Positions 44,076 to 52,196 of a stretch of 58,378 nt of DNA are shown here, piece after piece; the stretch's first letter is position 1, and every line of letters begins with the position of its first letter. Source of the DNA: an uncultured candidate division WPS-2 bacterium. Lineage in GTDB: Bacteria; Vulcanimicrobiota; Vulcanimicrobiia; Vulcanimicrobiales; Vulcanimicrobiaceae. The translations under genes and the position numbers were made by a program. The notes under the pieces were generated by a model. That model was given only the letters and a program-made list of their open reading frames with translations, was not told the origin of the DNA and made no database searches. The DNA lies in contig CALEYW010000095.1 of assembly GCA_937927945.1 (NCBI GenBank), positions 1 through 58,378 of the forward strand. Direction: 5' to 3'.

Positions 44076-45466
44076 GCGGGCCGAGTCTTACGGACGCGGC
44101 GGTCCGCTTCGCGGACGAGCTGACGTTCGAAGCGATACCGGCCGAGGTCGTCCATTCCGCGAAGCGGTGTCTCGTCGACGGGATCGGCGTCGAACTGGCG
44201 AGCATGGGCGAGCCCGTGATCGGCGTCCTGGATCGCTACATCGCGCGGATTGGCGGGCGGGCCGAGGCGCGGGCACTGTACGCCGGAAACCGGCGAATGC
44301 CGGCGCATCTCGCCGCACTGCGCAACGGAACGGCCGGCCATGCGATGGATTGGGACGATACGCAACTGCCGGCCTCTTCCGATCGGCTGTACGGTTTTCT
44401 CACCCACCCGACGACGGCGCCGCTGGCGGCAGCGCTCGCGCTGGTCGATCGCGAGTGCGTCGATGGGAAGCAATTCCTGACCGCATTTCTCGCCGGCTTC
44501 GAGGTCCAGTGCAAGATCGCCGAGGCGATCAGCGCCGATCACGCGCGGTGCGGCTATCAAAGTACCGCGACGATCGGAACCTTCGGGGCCGCCGTGACCG
44601 CCGCCAAAATCGGTCGTGCCGACCGATCGGGGATCGCGCAGGCGGTCGGAATGGCCGCTTCGATGGCGGCCGGCGTCAAAGCGAACTTCGGCACGATGGC
44701 AAAACTCGTTCACGTCGGACGGGCAGCCGAAAACGGCGTCGTCGCAGCGGATCTGGTAGCGGACGGGCTCAGTGCGAGCGAAACGGCTCTTGACGGCGAC
44801 GGCGGATATTTCGCTGCGGCAGGCCGCGGGGGGAATCCGGAGCGGGTCGTCGATCATTTCGGCGCGCCGTATTCGATCCTCGATCCGGGCGTAAGCGTCA
44901 AGCCGTACCCGAGCGGCGTCGTGACCCATCAAACGATGGATGCCGTCGCTGAGGTCGTGCGCGCAAACGAGCTCTCAGCCGACGCGATCGAGAGCGTCGA
45001 GGTTCTCGTCGGAAAGAACATCGCCGAGCCGATTCGCTTTGCGTTCGCGCACACGCCGCTCGAAGGGAAGTTTTGTATGCCGTTTCTCGTCACCGCGATG
45101 GTGCTCGAGGGACGGGTCGGCGCGGCGGAGTTCAGCGACGCGTTCGTGTCGTCTGGGCGTGTCCGCGAATTCCAGAGCCGCGTGCGGATGACCGTTGACC
45201 CGCAGATCGACGCACGCGGTTACGAAAAGGTTCGCTCGCGGCTGGTCGTTCGGCTTCGCGACGGTCGAGAGATCGTACACGACGTCGACGAGCGCTATCG
45301 AGGCGGACCCGAGCGGCCCTTCACCGACGCCGAGCTCGAGGCAAAGTTCGGAGCCTGCGTGGAGGGAAAGCTGGACGAGGCGAAGGCGCGAGCCCTTCTC
45401 GCTTTCCTTTGGAGTCTCGATAGCCGGTCGAATGCTTCGGCGATCCTCGATCTGGCCAATGGATAG
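44072..45466 (+). CDS. MmgE/PrpD-family protein
   Basis: 464 residues from GTG 44072, overlapping the permease stop by 4 bp. Family segments are DGIGVELASMGEP, NGTAGHAMDWDDT (active-site His-x-x-Asp-x-Asp), QSTATIGTFGAAVTAAKIGR and KPYPSGVVTHQTMDAVAEVV. Known members are 2-methylcitrate dehydratase, cis-aconitate decarboxylase and iminodisuccinate epimerase, all acting on di- or tricarboxylic acids. This fits a pathway handling a dicarboxylate, but the exact substrate cannot be inferred. Confidence 0.85.
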   Translation: MSGPSLTDAAVRFADELTFEAIPAEVVHSAKRCLVDGIGVELASMGEPVIGVLDRYIARIGGRAEARALYAGNRRMPAHLAALRNGTAGHAMDWDDTQLPASSDRLYGFLTHPTTAPLAAALALVDRECVDGKQFLTAFLAGFEVQCKIAEAISADHARCGYQSTATIGTFGAAVTAAKIGRADRSGIAQAVGMAASMAAGVKANFGTMAKLVHVGRAAENGVVAADLVADGLSASETALDGDGGYFAAAGRGGNPERVVDHFGAPYSILDPGVSVKPYPSGVVTHQTMDAVAEVVRANELSADAIESVEVLVGKNIAEPIRFAFAHTPLEGKFCMPFLVTAMVLEGRVGAAEFSDAFVSSGRVREFQSRVRMTVDPQIDARGYEKVRSRLVVRLRDGREIVHDVDERYRGGPERPFTDAELEAKFGACVEGKLDEAKARALLAFLWSLDSRSNASAILDLANG

Positions 45467-45474
45467 CGTGGCAA

Positions 45475-46443
45475 ATGCGTAAGGTCATACTCGCGATGGT
45501 TCTGGCCCTGACGCTCGGAGGCGGCCCGGTCGCACCGAACACCATGGAAAAGGTCGTCGTCTCGCAGGCGACGCAAAACTTGAATTTTTTACCGCTCTAC
45601 ATTGCCAAGGACCGAGGCTATTTCGAGAAACGCGGTCTCGACGTCACGATCGTCACGGCGGGCAGCGGCGCGAACGCCGTATCGGCCGTGATCTCCGGTT
45701 CGTCGATGTTCTCGCTGCAAGATCCCATGACTGCCGTTCTCGCGGCGCTCAAAGGCGTGGCGATCAAGAACGTCGCGTCCGTCGTGAGCGCTCCCCCTAC
45801 CTGGATCGTGGTCCCGAAAAGCTCGTCGATCAAAACCATCGAGGATCTGAACGGAAAGACGATTGCGACCGCAAACCCGCCTTCCGCGAACACCTATCTG
45901 TTGGAAGCGCTGCTTGCGAAGCACAAGGTGGCCGCGAAGTTGACCCGCGTCCTCCTCGGTACGGAATTCGCGCCGATGCTCGCCGGTCAGGCCGACGCGG
46001 CCGTCATGGAGGAGCCCTCCATGGAGGACGCGCTCGCGCAGAAGTATCGCATTCTCTACAAGTTCTCGGCGATGTATGCGCGCGGCCAAGGGGGCTATTG
46101 CTGGACCGGCGTGGACGCGATGGAGGACTCGATCGCGAAACGATCCGTGGTTGGGCGGTTCGTCGACGCGATCGGCGACGCGCTGGTAACGATCGCAAAG
46201 GACCCGGCAGCCGCTACCGAAGTCGCTGCGCGCGAATTCCCATCGTTCTCGCCCGACAAGCTTCGCGTCGCAATCGGCCGCTACAAACAGGAAGGGCTGT
46301 TTCCGATGAGCCCGCTTCTGACGCAGACGCAATTCGCGAACGCCGTCGACATGCAAGTGAAGGCCGGCAACCTCAAGCCGGCTGAGGCCAAGTACGCCGC
46401 AACCGTCGACGCCTCGTTTGCCCAGCATCCCTCACGTCGATAG
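45475..46443 (+). CDS. Secreted NMT1-type ABC substrate-binding protein
   Basis: 322 residues. A signal peptide (MRKVILAMVLALTLGGGPVA) is followed by VSQATQNLNFLPLYIAKDRG and GLDVTIVTAGSGANAVSAVI, the standard opening of NitT/TauT/NMT1 binding proteins; IEDLNGKTIATANPPSANTY closes the ligand cleft. It should deliver an anion or precursor molecule to the permease two genes upstream. It is the last intact gene of the cluster, eight bases after the MmgE/PrpD gene. Confidence 0.85.
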   Translation: MRKVILAMVLALTLGGGPVAPNTMEKVVVSQATQNLNFLPLYIAKDRGYFEKRGLDVTIVTAGSGANAVSAVISGSSMFSLQDPMTAVLAALKGVAIKNVASVVSAPPTWIVVPKSSSIKTIEDLNGKTIATANPPSANTYLLEALLAKHKVAAKLTRVLLGTEFAPMLAGQADAAVMEEPSMEDALAQKYRILYKFSAMYARGQGGYCWTGVDAMEDSIAKRSVVGRFVDAIGDALVTIAKDPAAATEVAAREFPSFSPDKLRVAIGRYKQEGLFPMSPLLTQTQFANAVDMQVKAGNLKPAEAKYAATVDASFAQHPSRR

Positions 46444-46460
46444 GACGTACACCTACGCCG

Positions 46461-46754
46461 ATGTCACCTCGTCGTTAGCGCTGCGCTTGCGTGCGGCCGG
46501 TCACCATCGGGCATGATGCCTTCATTCCTGCAGTCATCCACGTGCGCGCCGGGCAAACGGTCACGTTCGTCAACGGCGACGACGAAATGCATACGTTCAC
46601 GTCGGACACGGCAGCGTTCGACTCCAAGAACGTCGATGCAAACGGACGCTTCGTCCATACGTTCACGAAGTCCGGGAGCTACCCGTATCACTGCGCGATC
46701 CATACCTTCATGTAAGGTACGGTCATCGTGGACCCGGTCGGAGCGACGAAATGA
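46461..46754 (+). pseudogene. Cupredoxin gene with a nonsense codon and damaged signal sequence
   Basis: The 74-residue open stretch from GTG 46491 is a plastocyanin-like domain: VTIGHDAFIPAVIHVRAGQT, DDEMHTFTSD (first His), YPYHCAIHTFM (Cys, His, Met), so all copper ligands are there. Right after Met a TAA (46713-46715) interrupts the last strand, which continues in the same frame as GTVIVDPVGATK then TGA at 46752-46754. In intact relatives this position is Lys, Gln or Thr. Upstream, ATG 46461 is in frame but followed by TAG, and a signal-like VVSAALACG lies in another frame. The next 166 bp show no gene. Confidence 0.6.
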
Positions 46755-46920
46755 TCGCCCGTCGTCGGCGACATCAAAGCTGACGACTGGAGCACCTTCA
46801 CCGCTGAAGTCCCGGGTCTGTCGGCGCGCGCCGGCTCGGGTCGTGCAGTCGAAAAGAAACAGAGAGCGGACAGGACGACGAGCGCGTGCGATTGTTCATG
46901 GCACGCATCATCGCAAGCAT

Positions 46921-47646
46921 TCATGAGGAATGTTTATGGGGAATTTGGCTCTCCGAGGGTGTTCGTTCTTCATGCCGAGCTGACGGCGTCGGCAACCGCA
47001 TCACCGCTTGACCGAGCGGCGCGAATTCGTTTCGGTTCCAGCGCCTGAGCCCGTCGATCACGTCCCACGCGATCTGCCGCTGCCCCGCGACGTTCGGGTG
47101 GATGAAGTCGGGTTGGTAGCTCGCTCGGAGGTGGAGGCGCCGGTCGCGGTCGAGGTCGATAAGCCTCGCGCTCGCGCTCGCCTGGCTTCGAATGAAGTCC
47201 GTGACGCCCCATCGGTCCGCCAACATCGTCGACGGCGTCAAAAGGTAGATTTGCGCGAACGGTGCTGCCGCATGGGCCGCGGCGATGAGGTCCCGATACG
47301 TGCTGCGGAACTGGGCATCGGTGAACGTTCCGCGGCGGATCCGGTCGGCATCGTTGGTACCGACGAAGATGGTGATGATCGTCGCAGATCTCGGCACGCG
47401 CGGAGTCTCGAAAGCTAACGCACCGCGGGCATCGACCCCCGAAATGCCGAGATCGAGGACGCGAACGCCCAGCCGTTGCGCGACGAGGTACGGGAACGCG
47501 TCGCGGCCCGGTGCGCCGAGACCGTAACCGAACGTGATCGAGTCGCCGATCGCCACGTAGAGTCCCCCAGCGACGGCAGACGTCGGCGGCGACGCGGCCG
47601 CTATGACGCTCATCGAAAGAGCGAGCGCCGCTACGCCGATCGTCAT
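46921..47646 (-). CDS. Secreted SGNH/GDSL hydrolase
   Basis: 241 residues from ATG 47646. A signal peptide (TIGVAALALSMSVIAAASPP) precedes the catalytic blocks: block I IGDSITFGYG (Ser36), block III VGTNDADRIR and block V DFIHPNVAGQ (Asp and His). It should be an exported esterase, lipase-like or acyl-removing enzyme. It is divergent from an acyltransferase-3 gene with only 60 bp between, suggesting that one adds and the other removes acyl groups on an envelope polymer; this is inference. Confidence 0.82.
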   Translation of the reverse strand: MTIGVAALALSMSVIAAASPPTSAVAGGLYVAIGDSITFGYGLGAPGRDAFPYLVAQRLGVRVLDLGISGVDARGALAFETPRVPRSATIITIFVGTNDADRIRRGTFTDAQFRSTYRDLIAAAHAAAPFAQIYLLTPSTMLADRWGVTDFIRSQASASARLIDLDRDRRLHLRASYQPDFIHPNVAGQRQIAWDVIDGLRRWNRNEFAPLGQAVMRLPTPSARHEERTPSESQIPHKHSS

Positions 47647-47706
47647 CACAAAGAACCAAGAACTGTGACAAAAATCGTGGTGAGGGGGGACGTGCGCGGG
47701 GGTACG

Positions 47707-48948
47707 ATGCCGCGGTTGGCTACGACGCTTGAGCCCCGCACCATCGAACGCGCCTCGCCGAGGAGCGCGGTCGCTCGCACGACCTCCGCGCAATCGTCGC
47801 ACGAGGACCGGCTTGCGTTCGCCGATGTGTTCCGAATGGTCGCCATTCTCGGAGTCGTTGCGAACCATTTGGCATTGGTCAGCGGCATCCACCCGTTCGA
47901 CCCACGTGACGACTTCGGTTGCATCGGTGCTTGGGGCGTCAACTGCTTCTTCGTTCTGAGCGGGTTTCTGCTGAGTCGTCCGTATCTCGAGTCGATCCTG
48001 GGAAGGCGTGCATTCCCCTCGACACGGCTCTTTCTCAGGAGGCGATTCTTCCGAATCTATCCGCTCTATGCGTTCGCGGTCGTCGTGAGCGGTGTCGAGG
48101 TGGCGATGCATGCACCTCACGAGCTCCCGTTCGCATCGATGTTGAGCCACCTCACATTCCTCCACGGGTTCTCGAAGGCGGAGGTCTTGTCGCTCAATAG
48201 CCCGTTCTGGACGATGGCGGTTGATGCCCAATTCTACATCCTGTTGCCGCTCGGAGCATTCGTGCTCGGCGCCGTTGCTCGCACAACCGGTCGAGCGTCC
48301 GGCACAACGATCATCGCGAGCGCGATAGCGGCAACTATCGCGCTCAGCCTTGCCGTGCGCTGGTACGTCTTCGCCCATCTGTCGGCCTCCATCGTCGGCG
48401 ACTCGGTCGGTCCGGCGTTCGTTCTCGCGCGGAACGCGGTCGGGATGGGAACGGCCTTCGCGCTCGGGATTCTCCTCGCAATGCTGCAGTTGCTCGGAAA
48501 GCAGCCTGGGCGTCTGCTTGCGTCGGGGCTCGGGGCCGCCGGGATCGCGTGCCTTCTCTTCCTGGTGTGGTGTGCTCGCGTATACGGCACCACGCCGGCA
48601 TACGCCATCGGCTACGATGCACTCGCCGCGGTCTCGGCCGCGCTGGTCCTGTTCGGATTCGGCGAGGGCGCCTTCAATGTGGTCGGGATCGTGCGGAGAT
48701 CGCGGCGCGTCACGAAGCTCGCGGCGTTGGCGTACGCCGTATACTTGTTCCACTGGCTGATCATCGATATGGTCAACCATACGGTCCAGAAGCGCGCGCA
48801 CTGGAGCTCGGGATCGCTGGACTACTTCGTCGGCATCACCGTTCCGACGTTGATCGCGACTTTCATCGTCGCGGCTGTGGCGCACCGCTTCGTGGAGAAG
48901 CCGTTCCTGACGTTGCGCGATCGCAACCGTGAGGCCGCCCAGGCCTGA
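47707..48948 (+). CDS. Acyltransferase-3 family membrane protein (OafA/YrhL-like)
   Basis: 413 residues, about ten membrane helices. The N-terminal motif RLAFADVFRMVAILGVVANH has the catalytic His of the family, GAWGVNCFFVLSGFLLSRPY the second motif, and FFRIYPLYAF the conserved Arg. The usual LW-x-L-x-x-E-x-QFY motif reads FWTMAVDAQFY, with Asp-Ala replacing the common Glu-Glu. These enzymes O-acylate lipopolysaccharide, peptidoglycan or other surface sugars at the inner membrane. ATG 47707 is preferred; in-frame GTGs upstream are possible. Confidence 0.85.
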   Translation: MPRLATTLEPRTIERASPRSAVARTTSAQSSHEDRLAFADVFRMVAILGVVANHLALVSGIHPFDPRDDFGCIGAWGVNCFFVLSGFLLSRPYLESILGRRAFPSTRLFLRRRFFRIYPLYAFAVVVSGVEVAMHAPHELPFASMLSHLTFLHGFSKAEVLSLNSPFWTMAVDAQFYILLPLGAFVLGAVARTTGRASGTTIIASAIAATIALSLAVRWYVFAHLSASIVGDSVGPAFVLARNAVGMGTAFALGILLAMLQLLGKQPGRLLASGLGAAGIACLLFLVWCARVYGTTPAYAIGYDALAAVSAALVLFGFGEGAFNVVGIVRRSRRVTKLAALAYAVYLFHWLIIDMVNHTVQKRAHWSSGSLDYFVGITVPTLIATFIVAAVAHRFVEKPFLTLRDRNREAAQA

Positions 48949-49071
48949 CTGCATCGATGTCGCGAAGGCGTGACGCTTTAAGATGCCCTGCGTTTAGCCA
49001 TCGCTCTGTCGCAGTCTTGCGAAGGTCGGCATGGCCGTCGTCGCCGCAACGGTGCTTGGAGCGCCCAGACG

Positions 49072-49377
49072 ATGATCTTCTCACGCAAAGCGCAGAAAAA
49101 CTACGCGGAGCTACGCACTCGCTGGACGAGCCGCGAGCGCCAGCCTCGCAAAATGCGGAAAACCAGCTTCCGCGACGCGGTCCCAGCCGCGATCGCAATC
49201 GTGCACGACGCGCGTCGTCGTCAACGCTGCCGCGAGAGCCTGTGCGGCGTCGCCCCGATCGTCGCCCTCGCGATCGGAATCGCCATTTGCGTCGCGACGA
49301 TGGCTGCGTTGGCCGCAGGCCCGGCCGCCAGTCCCCTCTGGTGCACCGCCTTCAGCGACTGCCCACAACCGTTCTGA
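49072..49377 (+). CDS. Doubtful small membrane protein (101 aa)
   Basis: A basic N-terminal half (MIFSRKAQKNYAELRTRWTS) is followed by one hydrophobic segment (VAPIVALAIGIAICVATMAA) and a short tail ending CTAFSDCPQPF. There is no family resemblance and no clear ribosome site. It is the only plausible gene in 48949-49406; the rest of that stretch looks non-coding. Confidence 0.3.
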   Translation: MIFSRKAQKNYAELRTRWTSRERQPRKMRKTSFRDAVPAAIAIVHDARRRQRCRESLCGVAPIVALAIGIAICVATMAALAAGPAASPLWCTAFSDCPQPF

Positions 49378-49406
49378 AAGCCTGCTCGACAGATCGTCGC
49401 GGCTCG

Positions 49407-50267
49407 ATGAACGGACCGAACCGGCAGGGTCACGCTCGTCGTACGGGGTGTGTGAAAGCGAACGGAAGGTCTTGGCTTTTCGCAGCAGCGCTGCTCAGCG
49501 CCACGATCGGCGCGTCATCCCCGCGCGCTGCGTCCCCACCGTTGACCGATCCTGACGCGATCTTCGTTGCGGCGCGCAAAGCCTGGGCCTCGGGTGCATA
49601 TCCGCGCAATGCGATCTACGCCGTCATCGTCTCGTTCCAGAACGGATCAAACCGCGTGCGCCGCACCTGGGAGGCGACCGAAGACCTGCGCGGACGGATC
49701 GTGAATTCACACTCCTTCGGTCGCGAGGAGAACGCGCCGCACGGTATCAACGTCGTGGTTCCGTTTCTGGGCGACGTCAATCGCGCAAAACCCACCGATC
49801 CCGTCGGCGAGGTCAAGCTCGCCGTCGATGAGGACTACGGGCTCGCACCGGGCGACCAGGGGTTCGGGGCGGCCATAAACGATCGCGACTACGAGGTCAG
49901 GCTGGTCGAGACGCTGACCGACGCGCGGGGACCGGAGTACCATCTTGTACTGCGGCCGCTGCGCGAGCCGGAGCACCACCGCTTGCGGGAGCTCTGGGTC
50001 GACGGCACGACGATGCTTCCCGAGGAGGCCGTCGTCGTCGGGATTGGAAGCCGTCCGCCGCTCACGAAGGTCAGCTGGCGCGTCGAGTTCACCCGAGTCC
50101 AGGGCGGGACGTACATCGCACGCGAGACCGCGCTCGAACCCGTGGACTATGGCCGCGACGGGCTGCTGACCGACTTCACCGTCTCGTTCGAGGGGCTGGC
50201 GCTGACCAGCGGTTACCAAAGTTCCGGACTCGGGGATGTCGGCGGGACGCCGCAGTCCGATCCCTGA
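49407..50267 (+). CDS. Secreted hypothetical protein (286 aa)
   Basis: The N-terminus is basic and then hydrophobic (SWLFAAALLSATIGASSPRA), a signal peptide that would start better from the in-frame GTG at 49452. The mature part opens DPDAIFVAARKAWASGAYPR and then runs in beta strands (NAIYAVIVSFQNGSNRVRRT, EYHLVLRPLREPEHHRLREL, LTKVSWRVEFTRVQGGTYIA), like an outer-membrane lipoprotein-sorting-type or DUF sheet domain. No catalytic motif seen. Length and composition are those of a real gene; function unknown. Confidence 0.6.
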   Translation: MNGPNRQGHARRTGCVKANGRSWLFAAALLSATIGASSPRAASPPLTDPDAIFVAARKAWASGAYPRNAIYAVIVSFQNGSNRVRRTWEATEDLRGRIVNSHSFGREENAPHGINVVVPFLGDVNRAKPTDPVGEVKLAVDEDYGLAPGDQGFGAAINDRDYEVRLVETLTDARGPEYHLVLRPLREPEHHRLRELWVDGTTMLPEEAVVVGIGSRPPLTKVSWRVEFTRVQGGTYIARETALEPVDYGRDGLLTDFTVSFEGLALTSGYQSSGLGDVGGTPQSDP

Positions 50268-50358
50268 GAACGCCGGCGATCTCGGATCGCCCGCGTTTCG
50301 TCCAGAACCGCGCCGAGTCGACCGTCGTATACAGGGAAACGCACACCGGAGACTCGCC

Positions 50359-50646
50359 GTGAACACCACCTTCCTCAGCGCAATCGCCACCATCGCAATC
50401 CGTACCGTTCACGGTGCCAACGACATCGAGAACCTGCTCCGACGTGGATTGACGCCGATCACCGACAATCCCGCTGCTCTACGAGAGCTTGGCTTCGAGC
50501 GTGCCTATCCCCAGATCGAGCACGGCTACGATTCAACTATCTGGGAACGAGCAATCGTCGCGCCTCAATGTTCGCGAGATGGCTTGCGAATGCTGGTGCG
50601 TCAGCGAGCGTTCGTCGAAAGCACCAGTTCCCGAGTGCACCAATAG
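50359..50646 (+). CDS. Small hypothetical protein (95 aa)
   Basis: From GTG 50359 it reads NTTFLSAIATIAIRTVHGAN, DIENLLRRGLTPITDNPAAL and ELGFERAYPQIEHGYDSTIW. Most of it is helical, with a C-terminal tail rich in Arg and Ser that looks less conserved. No family recognised; the start could also be further upstream but residues there look random. Real gene likely but not certain. Confidence 0.4.
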   Translation: MNTTFLSAIATIAIRTVHGANDIENLLRRGLTPITDNPAALRELGFERAYPQIEHGYDSTIWERAIVAPQCSRDGLRMLVRQRAFVESTSSRVHQ

Positions 50647-50655
50647 CGTTGGAGT

Positions 50656-51102
50656 GTGGTGATCGGTATGGTGATGAAACGACTCACGAGTTTCGCCTTG
50701 ATCCTCGCCGCGCTGGCCCTCCCCGTCGCAGCCAGGGCGGACACGTCATCCGATGCGGCACGGTCGTGCGAACAGACGATTCACGGCATGATCAACTCGA
50801 TCAACGGCAAATATGGCTTAACGGTGCGTGGCGGCCGTGTCGGCCTTGCGGGCGTAGCGATGCATCCGGGTACGATCATCAATCCGATCGGATTGCAGCT
50901 CAAGCCCGGGATGCGGGTCACGATAGCCGGACACGCGGACCGAAACACGTTCGATGCCGACGAGATCGATGCACCCATCGAGTATCTCGAGATTCAGAAT
51001 CGGACCCAGCGCGCCGATCGTACCATTGCGCCATGGCCGACTCTCGTCGTTCCGAATGGGACGTTCCAGACGAACGGGCCGAGCGCCGAGGGCGGCGGCT
51101 GA
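50656..51102 (+). CDS. Secreted hypothetical protein (148 aa)
   Basis: A signal peptide (MKRLTSFALILAALALPVAA, cleaved near ARADT; ATG 50674 gives the shortest form) precedes a small beta domain: KYGLTVRGGRVGLAGVAMHP, GLQLKPGMRVTIAGHADRNT and DEIDAPIEYLEI. The pattern resembles OB-like small secreted domains of the DUF5666 sort, but the match is loose. It ends 77 bp from a convergent gene. Confidence 0.55.
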   Translation: MVIGMVMKRLTSFALILAALALPVAARADTSSDAARSCEQTIHGMINSINGKYGLTVRGGRVGLAGVAMHPGTIINPIGLQLKPGMRVTIAGHADRNTFDADEIDAPIEYLEIQNRTQRADRTIAPWPTLVVPNGTFQTNGPSAEGGG

Positions 51103-51179
51103 CCTCCGCGCACTCCAGCGTCGGGATCGACCGTTCGTTCAGCACCCTCTAACATCCCCGCTTCGCTGCAGCTGCAGCA

Positions 51180-51971
51180 CTAGGGCGTTACCAGAATCTC
51201 CTGAACGCTGCCCGGTCGGTTCGGGCCGGCGGCGCCGCCGCATTGCCACAGGTTCGTCGCGTCCGCGAAGCAGGTAAAGCTGCCTTCGCGGCCCGTCGTC
51301 AGCACGTTGCGCGTACGGTAGAACGTCTGGGTCGTCCACTTCACGTGCGCCGGATAGACGAGCGTTGCGGCGGTGCCTTGGCCCATGTCCTCGTACACGA
51401 CCCACCGGTGCGGTGCTCCGATGGTCAGGCTCGCGATGTCCATCGTCGTCGCGCCGTCCATCCCCACCGCGGAAGGCTTTTCGTAGAGGCAGCGGATGAG
51501 CTTCGCCGCCAGGGCGGCGGACGGCGGTCGGCCGTTCGCGCCGCCGTGCTGAAAGTTCACGCAATCCGTCAGCGGGCGATTTGCCAACACGGTGCCGTAT
51601 TGATCGGTCCGGAGCTTCGCGGAGGGAACCTGGGGCGCGGGATTGGGCCCGCCTCCGCCGATCGGGCGAATCCAATGCGCGCCGTACGCACGCACCGGCG
51701 TGCGGTAGGTCACCGGCAGCTGGCCGGGCAGCGGATCGACCCTGACGATATACGATTTGTCTTTCAGATCGACCGCCGTCACCGTTCCCTTCTTGTACAC
51801 CGACGACGCCGGGTTGCTCATCATCTGCACGTCGATCTCGACGCGGTCGCCGACCTTGTACGTCATCTCCGGACTTTGCGCGCCGGCCTGCGAGCCGCCG
51901 AAGAGCGCCGACCCGAGCGTCGCCGCGGCGAAGAGCGCCGCGAGGGACACGCGATAGCCGAGGATCGTCAT
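51180..51971 (-). CDS. Secreted hypothetical protein (263 aa)
   Basis: From ATG 51971, with AGGAGG 12 bases upstream. A signal peptide (MTILGYRVSLAALFAAATLG, cleaved near AGAQS) is followed by an SH3/Tudor-like segment (YKVGDRVEIDVQMMSNPASS, VYKKGTVTAVDLKDKSYIVR) and a C-terminal beta region with paired Cys (LIRCLYEKPS, GSFTCFADATNLWQCGGAAG). The first segment resembles matrix-like strand repeats used for binding. No enzyme motif. The protein looks complete; function unknown. Confidence 0.65.
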   Translation of the reverse strand: MTILGYRVSLAALFAAATLGSALFGGSQAGAQSPEMTYKVGDRVEIDVQMMSNPASSVYKKGTVTAVDLKDKSYIVRVDPLPGQLPVTYRTPVRAYGAHWIRPIGGGGPNPAPQVPSAKLRTDQYGTVLANRPLTDCVNFQHGGANGRPPSAALAAKLIRCLYEKPSAVGMDGATTMDIASLTIGAPHRWVVYEDMGQGTAATLVYPAHVKWTTQTFYRTRNVLTTGREGSFTCFADATNLWQCGGAAGPNRPGSVQEILVTP

Positions 51972-52196
51972 CCGGCCTGCTTGCCTCCTGTGTCCGACTC
52001 GACCTTGTTCCCGCTTGCACGATCGCATCGCTTCGCGAACTTCCATCTCGGCGGCCGGGTGGGGCACTCCAGGGCGCCTGAAGAAACCCTCACGATCGTT
52101 TTTTGCCTTACAGACTTCGTCTTGACGGATCGATGCGCGAAAGCAAATCCAACGCCGTCGACGTAACCAATGGAGGCGCGGGTAGGAGGCGTCGCG

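Noticed and set aside
47647..48954. Extension of the SGNH hydrolase upstream across the acyltransferase
   Set aside because: It would put 436 random-looking residues before a clear signal peptide and covers a real gene on the other strand.
51165..51178. GCTGCAGCTGCAGC palindrome between two convergent genes
   Set aside because: It could form a hairpin, but there is no T run on either side and the sequence is a simple GCTGCA repeat; too weak to call a terminator.
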